A model generated the notes under the pieces. It searched no databases. It worked only from the letters and a program-made list of their open reading frames with translations, and had not been told where the DNA came from. 64,000 nucleotides of DNA from Enterococcus ureasiticus (GTDB lineage Bacteria > Bacillota > Bacilli > Lactobacillales > Enterococcaceae). Below are positions 36,865-45,731 of the stretch, piece after piece. The position numbers and the translations under genes were made by a program. Position 1 is the first letter of the stretch; each line of letters begins with the position of its first letter. The stretch is from positions 62,001 to 126,000 of the forward strand of contig NZ_MIJZ01000012.1 of NCBI RefSeq assembly GCF_001730285.1, given 5' to 3'.

Positions 36865-39800
36865 TTAAATTTCCAATTCAATGACAGTGAATTTTTTCGC
36901 TTCAATTTTGAAGCTTTTTGGTTTAGTATCGTTGCTATACCCTTTTACAACTGGCTCGATTTCATATTCACCAGGCGGCAAGTAAATACTCATTTGCCCA
37001 AATGTATTGGATACAACAGTGGTTTCAAAGGCTGCACCTTTAGTACATGTAATACTATATTCCAAGCCTTTTAGCACTTTTTTTGCATCTTTACTTGAAA
37101 GATAAACTAAGGCACGACCTTGTTCTTGTTTAGGTTTATTATAAAAAGTTGCTTCGGTAATTACTTCTGCAACGATCGATTTAGTTTGAGTCATTGAGTC
37201 GATTTCATAGCCGTCTGGCGCTTTTGTTTCAGTGATTGTTACTTCTCCAGCTGGTAAACCAGGGAAGAATAGTTCACCTTGGGCATCGGTGACACCTCTA
37301 TGAATCGTTCCAGCTGAATCCTTTACTTCAAACTCTGCATTCGGCAAGACAGTATCTGTTTCAAAACCATCTTCATCTTTAGCAAATTTTGTAATTTTCA
37401 AGGCACCAAAGTTTTCTTTTTTGAGATTCGCATGTCTAACTTCAGCTATTTTTCCTGATTCAACTACTACATCATAAAAAGTCGAGTCTTGCTCATAGCC
37501 TGGTGGTGCTTCGATTTCGACCACATAATATCTTCCTGGCTCCAGATCATTTAAAAGAATTTCTCCATTAGCGTCTGTCTTGTAAGTGCCTACGAGTTGT
37601 GTGTTAGTATCGTAGACTTCAAAAACAGCTCCTGCTAAATACACAATTGGGTCGGAGTCCTTCACATATTTAGTGATTTTTAAAGAGCCCGTAACCGGTA
37701 GTTCTATTTTTTTATTGACCACATCAATAGAAGCTTTGCCATTTGGATCTGTTTTAGATAATGTGATAAATTTTGGTGCTGTATCTAATTCATAGCCTTC
37801 TGGCGCTTTTGTTTCAATCAATTTATAGATACCATAAGGTAGATCGTTTAATTGACCGATTCCATTGGCATCTGTGGTGATTTTTCCAACCAGCTCATCT
37901 GCGGCGTTATAAACATCAAATTCCGCTCCGGCTAATACTGCTCCAGCTTCATCTTTTTTCACTACTTCAAGATTTCCAGTTGTTTTTTCTTTTTTATTCA
38001 CAACTGTTACGCTGATCACACCGTTTGGATCATCTTTAGAAATTTTGATTGTTTTCGGTGTTGCGTCTAATTCGTAGCCTGCTGGGGCTTTTGTTTCGAT
38101 TAGTTTATAGGTTCCAAATGGTAAATCTTTCAATACGCCGATTCCATTGGCACCTGTTGTAATTTTCCCAACAACTTTATCATTTGCGTCATGAACTTCG
38201 AATTCGGCTCCGGCTAACACAACGCCAGCTTCATCTTTTTTCACTACTTCAAGATTTCCAGTTGTTTTTTCTTTTTTATTCACAACTGTTACGCTGATCA
38301 CACCGTTTGGATCATCTTTAGAAATTTTGATTGTTTTCGGTGTTGCGTCTAATTCGTAGCCTGCTGGGGCTTTTGTTTCGATTAGTTTATAGGTTCCAAA
38401 TGGTAAATCTTTCAATACGCCGATTCCATTGGCACCTGTTGTAATTTTCCCAACAACTTTATCATTTGCGTCATGAACTTCGAATTCGGCTCCGGCTAAC
38501 ACAACGCCAGCTTCATCTTTTTTCACTACTTCAAGATTTCCAGTTGTTTTTTCTTTTTTATTCACAACTGTTACGCTGATCACACCATTTGGATCATCTT
38601 TAGAAATTTTGATTGTTTTCGGTGTTGCATCTAATTCATAGCCTGCTGGGGCTTTTGTCTCGATTAGTTTATAAGTCCCAAATGGTAAATCTTTCAATAC
38701 GCCGATTCCATTGGCACCTGTTGTGATTTTCCCAACAACTTTGTTCTTTGCATCACGAACTTCAAATTCGGCTCCGGCTAATAACTTGCCTTTTTCATCT
38801 TTTTTGATGACATTAAGCGCGCCTGTTGTGATTTTTTTCTTGTTTATTACGGTAATACTTACCTTACCCTTTGGATCGGTTTTAGAGACTGTAACATATT
38901 TGGTTGTTGAATCTAATTCGTAGCCATCTGGCGCCTTCATTTCGACCACTGCATAATTTCCATAAGGTAAGTCTTTTAATACCGCTATTCCATTAGCATT
39001 CGTTTGCACTTGTCCAACTATCGCCAGATTACTATTAAAAACAATAAATTCTGCTCCAGCTAAAGCTTTACCTGCTTCATCTTTTTTAATTATTTCAAGT
39101 TCACCTGTTGCGATTTCTTTTTTATTCACTATATTGATGCTACCCACTCCGCTTGGTGAGGTTGCAGAAATAGTAACGTATTTCGGTGTTGAATCTAATT
39201 CATAGCCATTTGGCGCTTTTACTTCAATCAACTTATATGTTCCATAAGGAAGATTTCCCAAAGTTGCTATTCCATTAGCATTAGTCGTGATTCTTCCCAT
39301 ATATTGATTATTTGCGTTATAAACATCAAAAACAGCACCTGCTAAAACTTGCTTATTTTCATTGGTTTTAATGACTTTTAGGCTTCCTTTTTGAACTGGT
39401 AGTGGTTTATTACATTTCGTTAAACAAACAATTTGTCCCGCCCAAAGTAGGCTAAAACGAACCTCACTTGTTTCTATTTGGTAGCCAGAAGGTGCTTTTG
39501 TTTCACGTATAGAATAATTACCTAGACGCAACGACCTTGTTTCAGCGATACCTTTGTAGTTTGTTTCAATCACTTGGACAGGTCGATTCCAGCTGTCATA
39601 AATTGTAAACTGCGCACCTGATAATCTTGCATTAGTGCGTTCATCATACTTTAATACTTGAACGCCACCACAGAATACTGGGGTGAAAAATCGAGATGTT
39701 GCATTCTCGCGTCCTAAAAGACTATTTTCTGTATTTGATATGTAATCATCTGTAAACATAGTTCCTGTCTGGCTGTTTACAGATGATCCTGTTGACCACG

Positions 39801-39903
39801 ATCCGTTAATTTGAGCAGCTTCAGCCTGTATCCCATCTAGAGAAACCATCGCTAATAAAATTAAAACGAATGAAAAAAATAAATAGCTGATTTTCTGTTT
39901 CAT
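36865..39903 (-). CDS. Large secreted Cna_B/SpaA-repeat protein without sortase signal
   Basis: 1012 residues from ATG 39903 (GGAGAGAG upstream). Signal peptide 1-28 (ends IQAEAA), a short unique region, then nine Cna_B (SpaA-type) domains and a tenth degenerate one. Domains show the Lys (VVKKDE), Glu (LIETKAP) and Asn (VVNKK) expected to form internal isopeptide bonds. The protein ends FTVIELEI with no LPXTG, hydrophobic helix or basic tail. Cys occur in the first domains (FCGG, CLTKC) and once in the last. It directly precedes lanA on the same strand. Related proteins are rod-like adhesin stalks; here how it is retained is unknown. Confidence 0.88.
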   Translation of the reverse strand: MKQKISYLFFSFVLILLAMVSLDGIQAEAAQINGSWSTGSSVNSQTGTMFTDDYISNTENSLLGRENATSRFFTPVFCGGVQVLKYDERTNARLSGAQFTIYDSWNRPVQVIETNYKGIAETRSLRLGNYSIRETKAPSGYQIETSEVRFSLLWAGQIVCLTKCNKPLPVQKGSLKVIKTNENKQVLAGAVFDVYNANNQYMGRITTNANGIATLGNLPYGTYKLIEVKAPNGYELDSTPKYVTISATSPSGVGSINIVNKKEIATGELEIIKKDEAGKALAGAEFIVFNSNLAIVGQVQTNANGIAVLKDLPYGNYAVVEMKAPDGYELDSTTKYVTVSKTDPKGKVSITVINKKKITTGALNVIKKDEKGKLLAGAEFEVRDAKNKVVGKITTGANGIGVLKDLPFGTYKLIETKAPAGYELDATPKTIKISKDDPNGVISVTVVNKKEKTTGNLEVVKKDEAGVVLAGAEFEVHDANDKVVGKITTGANGIGVLKDLPFGTYKLIETKAPAGYELDATPKTIKISKDDPNGVISVTVVNKKEKTTGNLEVVKKDEAGVVLAGAEFEVHDANDKVVGKITTGANGIGVLKDLPFGTYKLIETKAPAGYELDATPKTIKISKDDPNGVISVTVVNKKEKTTGNLEVVKKDEAGAVLAGAEFDVYNAADELVGKITTDANGIGQLNDLPYGIYKLIETKAPEGYELDTAPKFITLSKTDPNGKASIDVVNKKIELPVTGSLKITKYVKDSDPIVYLAGAVFEVYDTNTQLVGTYKTDANGEILLNDLEPGRYYVVEIEAPPGYEQDSTFYDVVVESGKIAEVRHANLKKENFGALKITKFAKDEDGFETDTVLPNAEFEVKDSAGTIHRGVTDAQGELFFPGLPAGEVTITETKAPDGYEIDSMTQTKSIVAEVITEATFYNKPKQEQGRALVYLSSKDAKKVLKGLEYSITCTKGAAFETTVVSNTFGQMSIYLPPGEYEIEPVVKGYSNDTKPKSFKIEAKKFTVIELEI
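37951..38796 (-). repeat. Tandem 282-bp repeats inside the Cna_B-repeat gene
   Basis: Three consecutive 282-bp units (94 codons, one Cna_B domain each); the units at about 37951-38232 and 38233-38514 are practically identical in DNA and the third has scattered substitutions. This indicates recent duplication and likely copy-number variation. Confidence 0.9.
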
Positions 39904-39955
39904 AAAATAACTCTCTCCTAACAATTTTAATTTTTGACTCTTCTGAATACTAATT

Positions 39956-39991
39956 CTAGTAGGTAATAAACCAAATAAATAATTGAATCAT
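39956..39991 (-). CDS. Candidate leaderless signalling peptide MIQLFIWFITY
   Basis: An 11-codon ORF with AAAGGGG nine bases before ATG 39991 and TAG at 39956. The peptide MIQLFIWFITY is short and very hydrophobic. It lies upstream of, and on the same strand as, the Cna_B-repeat gene, and divergent from an Rgg-like regulator. In Streptococcus pyogenes the leaderless peptide SIP is encoded in the same arrangement between ropB and speB. Evidence is layout, composition and RBS only; a chance ORF of this length is possible. Confidence 0.4.
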   Translation of the reverse strand: MIQLFIWFITY

Positions 39992-40055
39992 TTCACTCAA
40001 CCCCTTTCTGTATTTCAAATTAATTTTAAATTAATCATGAATTTATCTTGTAAGC

Positions 40056-40084
40056 TGATAGTTATTTAATGTTTTTGCTATAAT
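40056..40084 (+). promoter_or_regulatory. Promoter of the Rgg-like regulator
   Basis: Extended -10 TTTTTGC-TATAAT (TATAAT at 40079-40084) with a weak -35 (TGATAG, 17-base spacer), about 65 bases before the regulator start. Confidence 0.55.
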
Positions 40085-40149
40085 AACATAAGCATTGTAA
40101 AATTTTTCACTAGGTAAAGTATCTTATACCCAAAGGAAGGAGCATTATT

Positions 40150-41022
40150 TTGAATGATTATGGAACATTATTAAAGAAAATTAGGCAAGAAAAAGGACTT
40201 AGTCAAAAAGATATCTATGAGGGAATCATGACCCGGCAAACCTATTATTTGATTGAAACAAATGCCAACATGCCATCCTTTGACAAATTTTTAATGATTC
40301 TGGAAAAGCTTTTTATTTCTGTAGATGAGTTCCTATTTTTACTGGACCCTGAATCTTTTCCAACTGAAAACCATTTGTACCATCAATTGAGCCAAGCAGT
40401 TTTTAAAAAAGACACGGAAAGCCTGGCATTGCTTACAGAAAGGTCTGAACAGCTGTATACAACTACAAATAATAAAAAATACGCTCACCTAAATTTGATT
40501 TCGCAAGCAATGTTTTATTTAAACTCTGGGCAAACAACGTTTGATACCATTGGCCCATTGAAAAGGTTAATGCTTCCTATCAAACAATATTTGATAGGAA
40601 TCGACAAGTGGTATCTCTATGAATTGAAACTGTTGAATAATTCCTTATACTGTTTTGAGCTCTCTGAGGCAATCGCTCTAGGAACCTTAGTCGGAGAAAA
40701 AATCGATACATTAGGCACTCTAGAACAGTATCAAGATATCAAGCTACACATCTATCTCAATCTTTCGTGTTTATGTTTAGATTGCCAAGATTACGAAAAT
40801 ACTATATTTTTTTCAAAATTGGCAAAAGAAAATGCTCAAACGAATTACCGGCTATTTGAAATGATCATTGCAAGCTTAAATTACGAGATTGCCCAAGCTA
40901 TGATCAAAAAACAACCGGCTAATTCAAATATTACAAACTACCTTACTATATTAGAATCCTTAGACTATCAAGCAACGGTAAATGAATACAAACAAAATCT
41001 TAAAAAAAACAACATTTATTGA
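40150..41022 (+). CDS. Rgg/MutR-like HTH/TPR transcriptional regulator
   Basis: 290 residues starting at TTG 40150; AAGGAAGGAG lies 8-9 bases upstream and no in-frame ATG fits, so the TTG start is well supported. XRE-type HTH in 1-60 (LLKKIRQEKGLSQKDIYEGI, then TRQTYYLIE) and an all-helical C-terminal domain typical of Rgg proteins. Divergent from the Cna_B-lanthipeptide operon and convergent with the TasA/VWA operon. Rgg/MutR relatives often control lantibiotic operons (MutR in mutacin, for example). Likely the local activator or repressor (inference). Confidence 0.85.
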   Translation: MNDYGTLLKKIRQEKGLSQKDIYEGIMTRQTYYLIETNANMPSFDKFLMILEKLFISVDEFLFLLDPESFPTENHLYHQLSQAVFKKDTESLALLTERSEQLYTTTNNKKYAHLNLISQAMFYLNSGQTTFDTIGPLKRLMLPIKQYLIGIDKWYLYELKLLNNSLYCFELSEAIALGTLVGEKIDTLGTLEQYQDIKLHIYLNLSCLCLDCQDYENTIFFSKLAKENAQTNYRLFEMIIASLNYEIAQAMIKKQPANSNITNYLTILESLDYQATVNEYKQNLKKNNIY

Positions 41023-41039
41023 GCATTATTGTTTTTTTT
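41003..41039. terminator. Bidirectional terminator between regulator and VWA gene
   Basis: Arms AAAAAAACAA (41003-41012) and TTGTTTTTTT (41029-41038); overlaps the regulator stop codon and ends two bases before the VWA gene stop. Confidence 0.7.
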
Positions 41040-41041
41040 AA

Positions 41042-43288
41042 TTAAAACGACGAACCAAATTTGTTCACTTTGTAATCCCAACTATATGGTCTAGGTGAAA
41101 TAAAGAGTTCTTCATTACTATCTTCCCCAAAATTTGGTGTAATGAACATCGTTACCCAATACTCATTATCTTTTTGATAATCTAAAATAGCTTCATTATT
41201 CTTGACTAAAGCTGAAGTGTTACTAGAAAGATGCGTTATGTTTAAATTCAAATTTGTCGTGGTTGCGATATACGCAAAAAACGTATAATATTCCGGAATC
41301 AGATCCTTGATTTTAAGTTGTTCTTGCTGTTTCGCTAATGTGATTTCATATTTTGTAAAGAGTTCTTGGGATAGCTCAGTTGCTGAATCCTTAGTTGTAC
41401 TTGCAGAAATTAAATTTAGCTTTTGCTGTGTTTCATTGATCACAGATTGGTAAAATCCTTTTGATGGAATGACTAATTCTGAATTTGGTTTAAGCACACT
41501 TTGTCGGATATTCAAAATAACTGTTTTCTTTTCTGGAATTTTCTTATTTGTAACAATGATTTGTTGATGTGCGTAGGCATCTGCATTGGGTGCGAATTTA
41601 AAGCTACTCTTTCCCCCAGTAGTCGCTAAACCATTGATATCGATTGTTGTTTCATACTCTTGATTGGCTTTTAATACTTCTTCTACTGTGTAATTCTGAT
41701 CGGCTTTCCATGGATGGACTATTTTTTTGACCTCATTTGAGTAAAGTGAGAAGCGATCATTTGCTGTGTATTGATCTTTACCATAGTTAAAATCAAACAA
41801 TTCCGTTTGATCATCTATTTCTTCACCTTTTTCATCGTGTAACTTTTTTTGCAAACTAACAATGATCGGTTTGACTTTAGGTACAACGAATTCGGTTTGC
41901 TTGATCTCATCGCTATAGTCCTTATAAACAATCGTTGTTTTACCATTTGTTGCGGCTAATCCATTGGAATCAATGATATTTGGCTTTAAGATGTCATTCA
42001 CAGCATTGATTCGGTACTTTATCTCCGCAAACATAACATCTTCATCAGGATCACTAGAAACAGGTGTCTTGAGTGTTCCAACATTCCAATTAATCGTCGG
42101 TCGACCAATGACTTCTTTAATCTCAGTGGTCCCTTGACTAACGTTGACATCCCCATCCATTTCAAAACCTAGCCCCATTGGATCGACAACAAATGCTGAT
42201 TTGATTGCCCCTACGATTTCTCCGGCAATACTACTAAGAATATCTTCTAAATTATCTGCTGTTGCAGAAAAACTTTTATCTTCAGAAGTAGCAATCTCTT
42301 TCATTGTTTGATTTCCTCTGACAACTTCATCATCTTGAGAGGTGGAATCCATATCCACACCGATCGTATAAAAATCGGTCACTACATACTCACCATTCGA
42401 CATTTTTTCGTTTTTTGTAATCGTGGCTTCAGCAATTGCACTGTGCGCATGATTAGCCATTAATCGATTTTTGGAATTTGCCGGCATTTGTTCATACTCA
42501 GGAGCAAATGCACCGTTCCGATATCTGACACCATTTCCATAGGTTTTGTTGTAATTGAATTTTTCTTTTGGAATTGTTTTAACACTTTCGTAATAGGTAT
42601 AGTCATCTTGTTTGTAATTAAATTTATCCATACCAATCAACTGATTATATGGTTCAGTAGGCGGATAGCTATAAGTTGGAACACCATCTGATATCAGCAC
42701 AACATTTCGTTTTTTCCCCTTAGCCTTTGCCATAACTTCAGTTGCAGATTTAATGCCAGCTTGAGTAAATGTTCCACCATTCACAACTGGTTCTAGTTCT
42801 TTTATTTTATCGATTAATAACCCTTTATGTTTAGAGTCGACAAATTGTTCGCTCCAACCACTTTCATTAAATGTATAATTTGTAACTTCTGAGCTATAAG
42901 TGATAAGTGCAATTCTATTGTCGTAATCTTTATGTAAAACTAGGTTTACGAACTTTTCAGCAGCAGTCTTTGCTTTGATCATACGATCGTTGTCTTTCAT
43001 ACTTCCTGATGTATCGATAATCAAAACAATATCTGTCGGTGGTGGCGGAAATTGATTACGACCTTCGATACGAAGCGTGATATCCCATTGATTGACCATC
43101 CCTGCTACCGGCTCAGCTGTTTTGCTTAATTCTATTTGCCCTGGCTGCAACTCTGTTTTTTTAGCGGCCTTAACGGGAGCATTCGTATACGACAATGAGG
43201 ATTGTGCTACATAAACAGAACCGATCAAGCAAAAAATCAGTATGAACCATTTCAACGAGATCAATCGTCCTTTTTTCTTTTTTTTCAA
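41042..43288 (-). CDS. Secreted von Willebrand factor A-domain protein of the SipW/TasA operon
   Basis: 748 residues. Basic N-terminus and hydrophobic helix (about 12-30), then a VWA domain (about 80-365) with the MIDAS motif DTSGSM and the later LISDGVPTYS. The C-terminal half contains beta-rich modules, including a Cna_B-like portion (QKKLHDEKGEEIDDQTELFDF). It ends KVNKFGSSF, without LPXTG. VWA proteins with MIDAS are often tip adhesins. It is the last gene of the operon that begins with sipW, 37 bases after the preceding TasA-like gene. Whether SipW processes it is unknown. Confidence 0.85.
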   Translation of the reverse strand: MKKKKKGRLISLKWFILIFCLIGSVYVAQSSLSYTNAPVKAAKKTELQPGQIELSKTAEPVAGMVNQWDITLRIEGRNQFPPPPTDIVLIIDTSGSMKDNDRMIKAKTAAEKFVNLVLHKDYDNRIALITYSSEVTNYTFNESGWSEQFVDSKHKGLLIDKIKELEPVVNGGTFTQAGIKSATEVMAKAKGKKRNVVLISDGVPTYSYPPTEPYNQLIGMDKFNYKQDDYTYYESVKTIPKEKFNYNKTYGNGVRYRNGAFAPEYEQMPANSKNRLMANHAHSAIAEATITKNEKMSNGEYVVTDFYTIGVDMDSTSQDDEVVRGNQTMKEIATSEDKSFSATADNLEDILSSIAGEIVGAIKSAFVVDPMGLGFEMDGDVNVSQGTTEIKEVIGRPTINWNVGTLKTPVSSDPDEDVMFAEIKYRINAVNDILKPNIIDSNGLAATNGKTTIVYKDYSDEIKQTEFVVPKVKPIIVSLQKKLHDEKGEEIDDQTELFDFNYGKDQYTANDRFSLYSNEVKKIVHPWKADQNYTVEEVLKANQEYETTIDINGLATTGGKSSFKFAPNADAYAHQQIIVTNKKIPEKKTVILNIRQSVLKPNSELVIPSKGFYQSVINETQQKLNLISASTTKDSATELSQELFTKYEITLAKQQEQLKIKDLIPEYYTFFAYIATTTNLNLNITHLSSNTSALVKNNEAILDYQKDNEYWVTMFITPNFGEDSNEELFISPRPYSWDYKVNKFGSSF

Positions 43289-43325
43289 AACGGCACCCTC
43301 TTTCCTGTCCTTAGAATTTCAACTT

Positions 43326-43985
43326 CTACTCATTGATAGTTTGATTTTTTAATTGATCATCTATCTCTAAACTTGGATTAACGGTCGGTATTTCACCACC
43401 CCACCAAGCATCTCTATAAGCAAATTTTGTTGTGCTGATTCCTTCTGCCTTGACCTCAAAGGTTAATAAGACTCCTGCATACTCTTCGGTGATATTGGCT
43501 TGATTCATTTTCACTTTGGTGAATAAGTTTGTTGTACTTTCACCTTTTGTTAGTTTCTTTTTATAGTAAAAATAACCATCTTCGCCATCGATCCAGTCAT
43601 TTAAATTATAATCAATACTTAAGATAGGAGCTGGTCCATCAATGGTTGCTGGTAATAATGTGATTGAGCCATTCGGTTGCTTTTTTGTAAGGACAGGCAA
43701 GGCCAAGACGCGTACAAAACTTTCCTGTTCGCCAGTATTTTTTATAGATACTTTTTTCAAATACTCTTTTTCAGGTTCAAATGTCATTGGTGGATCAAAC
43801 TCTTCTTCTATTGAAGTTTGAAAGTCGCCCAGCCTAAATTCATTCTGCTTTTGATCACTATCCGTTAAGGCGGCATAGGTTTGATATAGTCCAAAGGAAA
43901 GACTAACAAGCATCACTAAAAATCCTGTAAATAAAAAGAGCTGTTTAACGGTTGGATACTTTTTTGATGTCTGCTTTTTTTTCAC
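43326..43985 (-). CDS. TasA/CalY-like matrix protein 3
   Basis: 219 residues. Basic start, hydrophobic segment and a SipW-type processing region (FGLYQTYAALTDSDQKQNEF) followed by SIEEEFDPP, EYLKKVSIKNTGEQESFVRV and a final FAYRDAWWGGEIPTV. These are the recurring features of the camelysin/TasA superfamily. Such proteins are cut by SipW and assemble into extracellular fibres. It lacks an anchor. It is the shortest of three paralogues in the operon and could be a minor fibre component (inference). Confidence 0.85.
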   Translation of the reverse strand: MKKKQTSKKYPTVKQLFLFTGFLVMLVSLSFGLYQTYAALTDSDQKQNEFRLGDFQTSIEEEFDPPMTFEPEKEYLKKVSIKNTGEQESFVRVLALPVLTKKQPNGSITLLPATIDGPAPILSIDYNLNDWIDGEDGYFYYKKKLTKGESTTNLFTKVKMNQANITEEYAGVLLTFEVKAEGISTTKFAYRDAWWGGEIPTVNPSLEIDDQLKNQTINE

Positions 43986-44001
43986 GCTCTATCCACTCCT
44001 T

Positions 44002-44874
44002 TTAGTCACTTAAACGATCATGATACATGTTGTATATCTCTCCTGAGGTACCGATATTCCATGTACTTAAAAGTCCTTTTGTTCCGTCATGTGCATCCAT
44101 TAAAGGGTTTAATTGATAGAGAGAACTTTTAAATTTGTTGGGTGCATTGGAACTTAATCGAACATTATTCAATACGGCTGCACTTACTTCATTAGGCTGA
44201 AGCAACTCAGAATAGTGAAAATATCCGTCTTTATATAACCAATACTCTTTCGTTCCAATTGGAGGTGTTGAATCATAAACATTGTCGGGAAAAGTCAACT
44301 GAAACCAACGTAACTCAGTTTTATCTCTGGCACTATCATTGAACTTATACATTTCAGTATCTGTAAGCTGACTTGGGACAATCGCTTTTGCAGCAATAAG
44401 ATTTTTGCCTTCATGTAAATAAGTGCCTCCAGCATTAGCCGCCGGTCGCCATGATTCTGTGTTCTTTTGATTAACAGTTGGCGATACCTCCTGTGGAGAA
44501 ATTGATAAATTACCATTACCGGTTTGATCCGTGGTATCTATTTTGAATGTTAATAAGTATTCATATAAACTGATTCGAACAAATGCTGGAATATTACCAG
44601 TGTTTTTGACTTGAATGATTTTTTTTGTTGTTAAACCAGGTTGCCATTCAAACTCAGGTTCAAATTCTTCTACAATTTCGGCTGACAATCTTGTTCCGAC
44701 AAAATGATTGACCTCACTATCTGCTGAGATGAACCAAGCATATGTACTTCCTAGAACCATCAAACCAGAAAAGAGAAATGTGCAGACTGCAATAATTAAT
44801 TTCGTATTTATTTTCACTTGTTTCTTTTTTCTTCGTTTGTTTCTTTTAACAGAATTTTGTTTATTCTTTTTCAC
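44002..44874 (-). CDS. TasA/CalY-like matrix protein 2
   Basis: 290 residues from GTG 44874, chosen because AGGAGG (44884-44889) lies nine bases upstream; a frame to 44916 has only a poorly spaced RBS. A very basic cytoplasmic N-terminus precedes the hydrophobic segment and the SipW-type site GSTYAWFISADSEVNHFVG, then EEFEPEFEWQPG and VKNTGNIPAFVRISLYE, typical of the alternate-signal-mediated exported/BsaA group. It has the HYSELLQPNEVSAAVLNNVRL segment shared with its paralogue at 45732. Secreted, no anchor. Confidence 0.87.
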   Translation of the reverse strand: MKKNKQNSVKRNKRRKKKQVKINTKLIIAVCTFLFSGLMVLGSTYAWFISADSEVNHFVGTRLSAEIVEEFEPEFEWQPGLTTKKIIQVKNTGNIPAFVRISLYEYLLTFKIDTTDQTGNGNLSISPQEVSPTVNQKNTESWRPAANAGGTYLHEGKNLIAAKAIVPSQLTDTEMYKFNDSARDKTELRWFQLTFPDNVYDSTPPIGTKEYWLYKDGYFHYSELLQPNEVSAAVLNNVRLSSNAPNKFKSSLYQLNPLMDAHDGTKGLLSTWNIGTSGEIYNMYHDRLSD

Positions 44875-44933
44875 ACTACTCCGCCTCCTATCATTTGATC
44901 GTTCTAAGAAATCCACTTCCTAATTTCGTACTT

Positions 44934-45695
44934 CTAATGTGTTCGTTTCTTTTTACGAGGTTTTCTTTCTTGTTTTTTATGTTTAACTATCAATAAAGAA
45001 ATTAATATCAAGAACAAACCTATACACGAAAAAATCAACGCATTGCGCCATTCTTCTCCTGTATTTGGCAACCTTAACTTGCTTATTAGTTTTTCTATAA
45101 GAGGTTTCTCAGGTTGATCTGGATCTGAGGTATCAGGTAAAGTCGTTTTTATGGCTTTAAAGTACCAAATATTCTCCACAATATTCTTTTCAAAAAAATC
45201 TCTGTTAGTATACGATTTTCCATCCAATTCAAAGCGCGCTTCCAGCATTTTTGTATCGCCGGCTTTAAATGTGCCTAGATTTAATGGCGTTGATTGGTCT
45301 TGGAGGTTTAACATTTTATTTACGCCGGATAAGGGGCCTTTATAGACTTCTTTGTCCTCGTAGATCAATGTCATCTGAATCGCTTTGGACAAGTCTAATG
45401 TGCCTTTGATCATTGTCGGTTTGCTTATGTTCATTGTTAAGAGATAGGGGATGTCTTTTTCAATATTGATGATTGTGATTTTTGTGGACCATTTTTTCCC
45501 TGGTGCTACATCCTGAATCTCAACGAGATATTGACCGTCATTTTTTATTTTGATGCCTTGATCATCACCAGCAACTATTCCAGGAGGAAGATTGGACTCA
45601 GAGCTTACTTCAACAGGTTTTAAAGCAAGTGATAGGCTGATTAGTAAAAATAAGCATACCAGTAAGCACTTTTCTCCCCTGTATCTTTTTTTCAT
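44934..45695 (-). CDS. LPXTG-anchored protein of the SipW/TasA operon
   Basis: 253 residues. Signal peptide (about 1-33), a single beta-rich domain (NLPPGIVAGDDQGIKIKNDG to about residue 190), a Pro-rich spacer and the sorting signal LPNTG with hydrophobic helix and strongly basic tail. It has no TasA domain. Its place between TasA-like genes suggests a wall anchor for the fibres, comparable in role to TapA or a pilus base (inference). Spacing to neighbours is 17-36 bases, so it is within the operon. A general housekeeping sortase elsewhere would be needed. Confidence 0.85.
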   Translation of the reverse strand: MKKRYRGEKCLLVCLFLLISLSLALKPVEVSSESNLPPGIVAGDDQGIKIKNDGQYLVEIQDVAPGKKWSTKITIINIEKDIPYLLTMNISKPTMIKGTLDLSKAIQMTLIYEDKEVYKGPLSGVNKMLNLQDQSTPLNLGTFKAGDTKMLEARFELDGKSYTNRDFFEKNIVENIWYFKAIKTTLPDTSDPDQPEKPLIEKLISKLRLPNTGEEWRNALIFSCIGLFLILISLLIVKHKKQERKPRKKKRTH

Positions 45696-45731
45696 CCTTT
45701 TTCCTCCTCAAAATAGATAGCTGTTTTTAAA

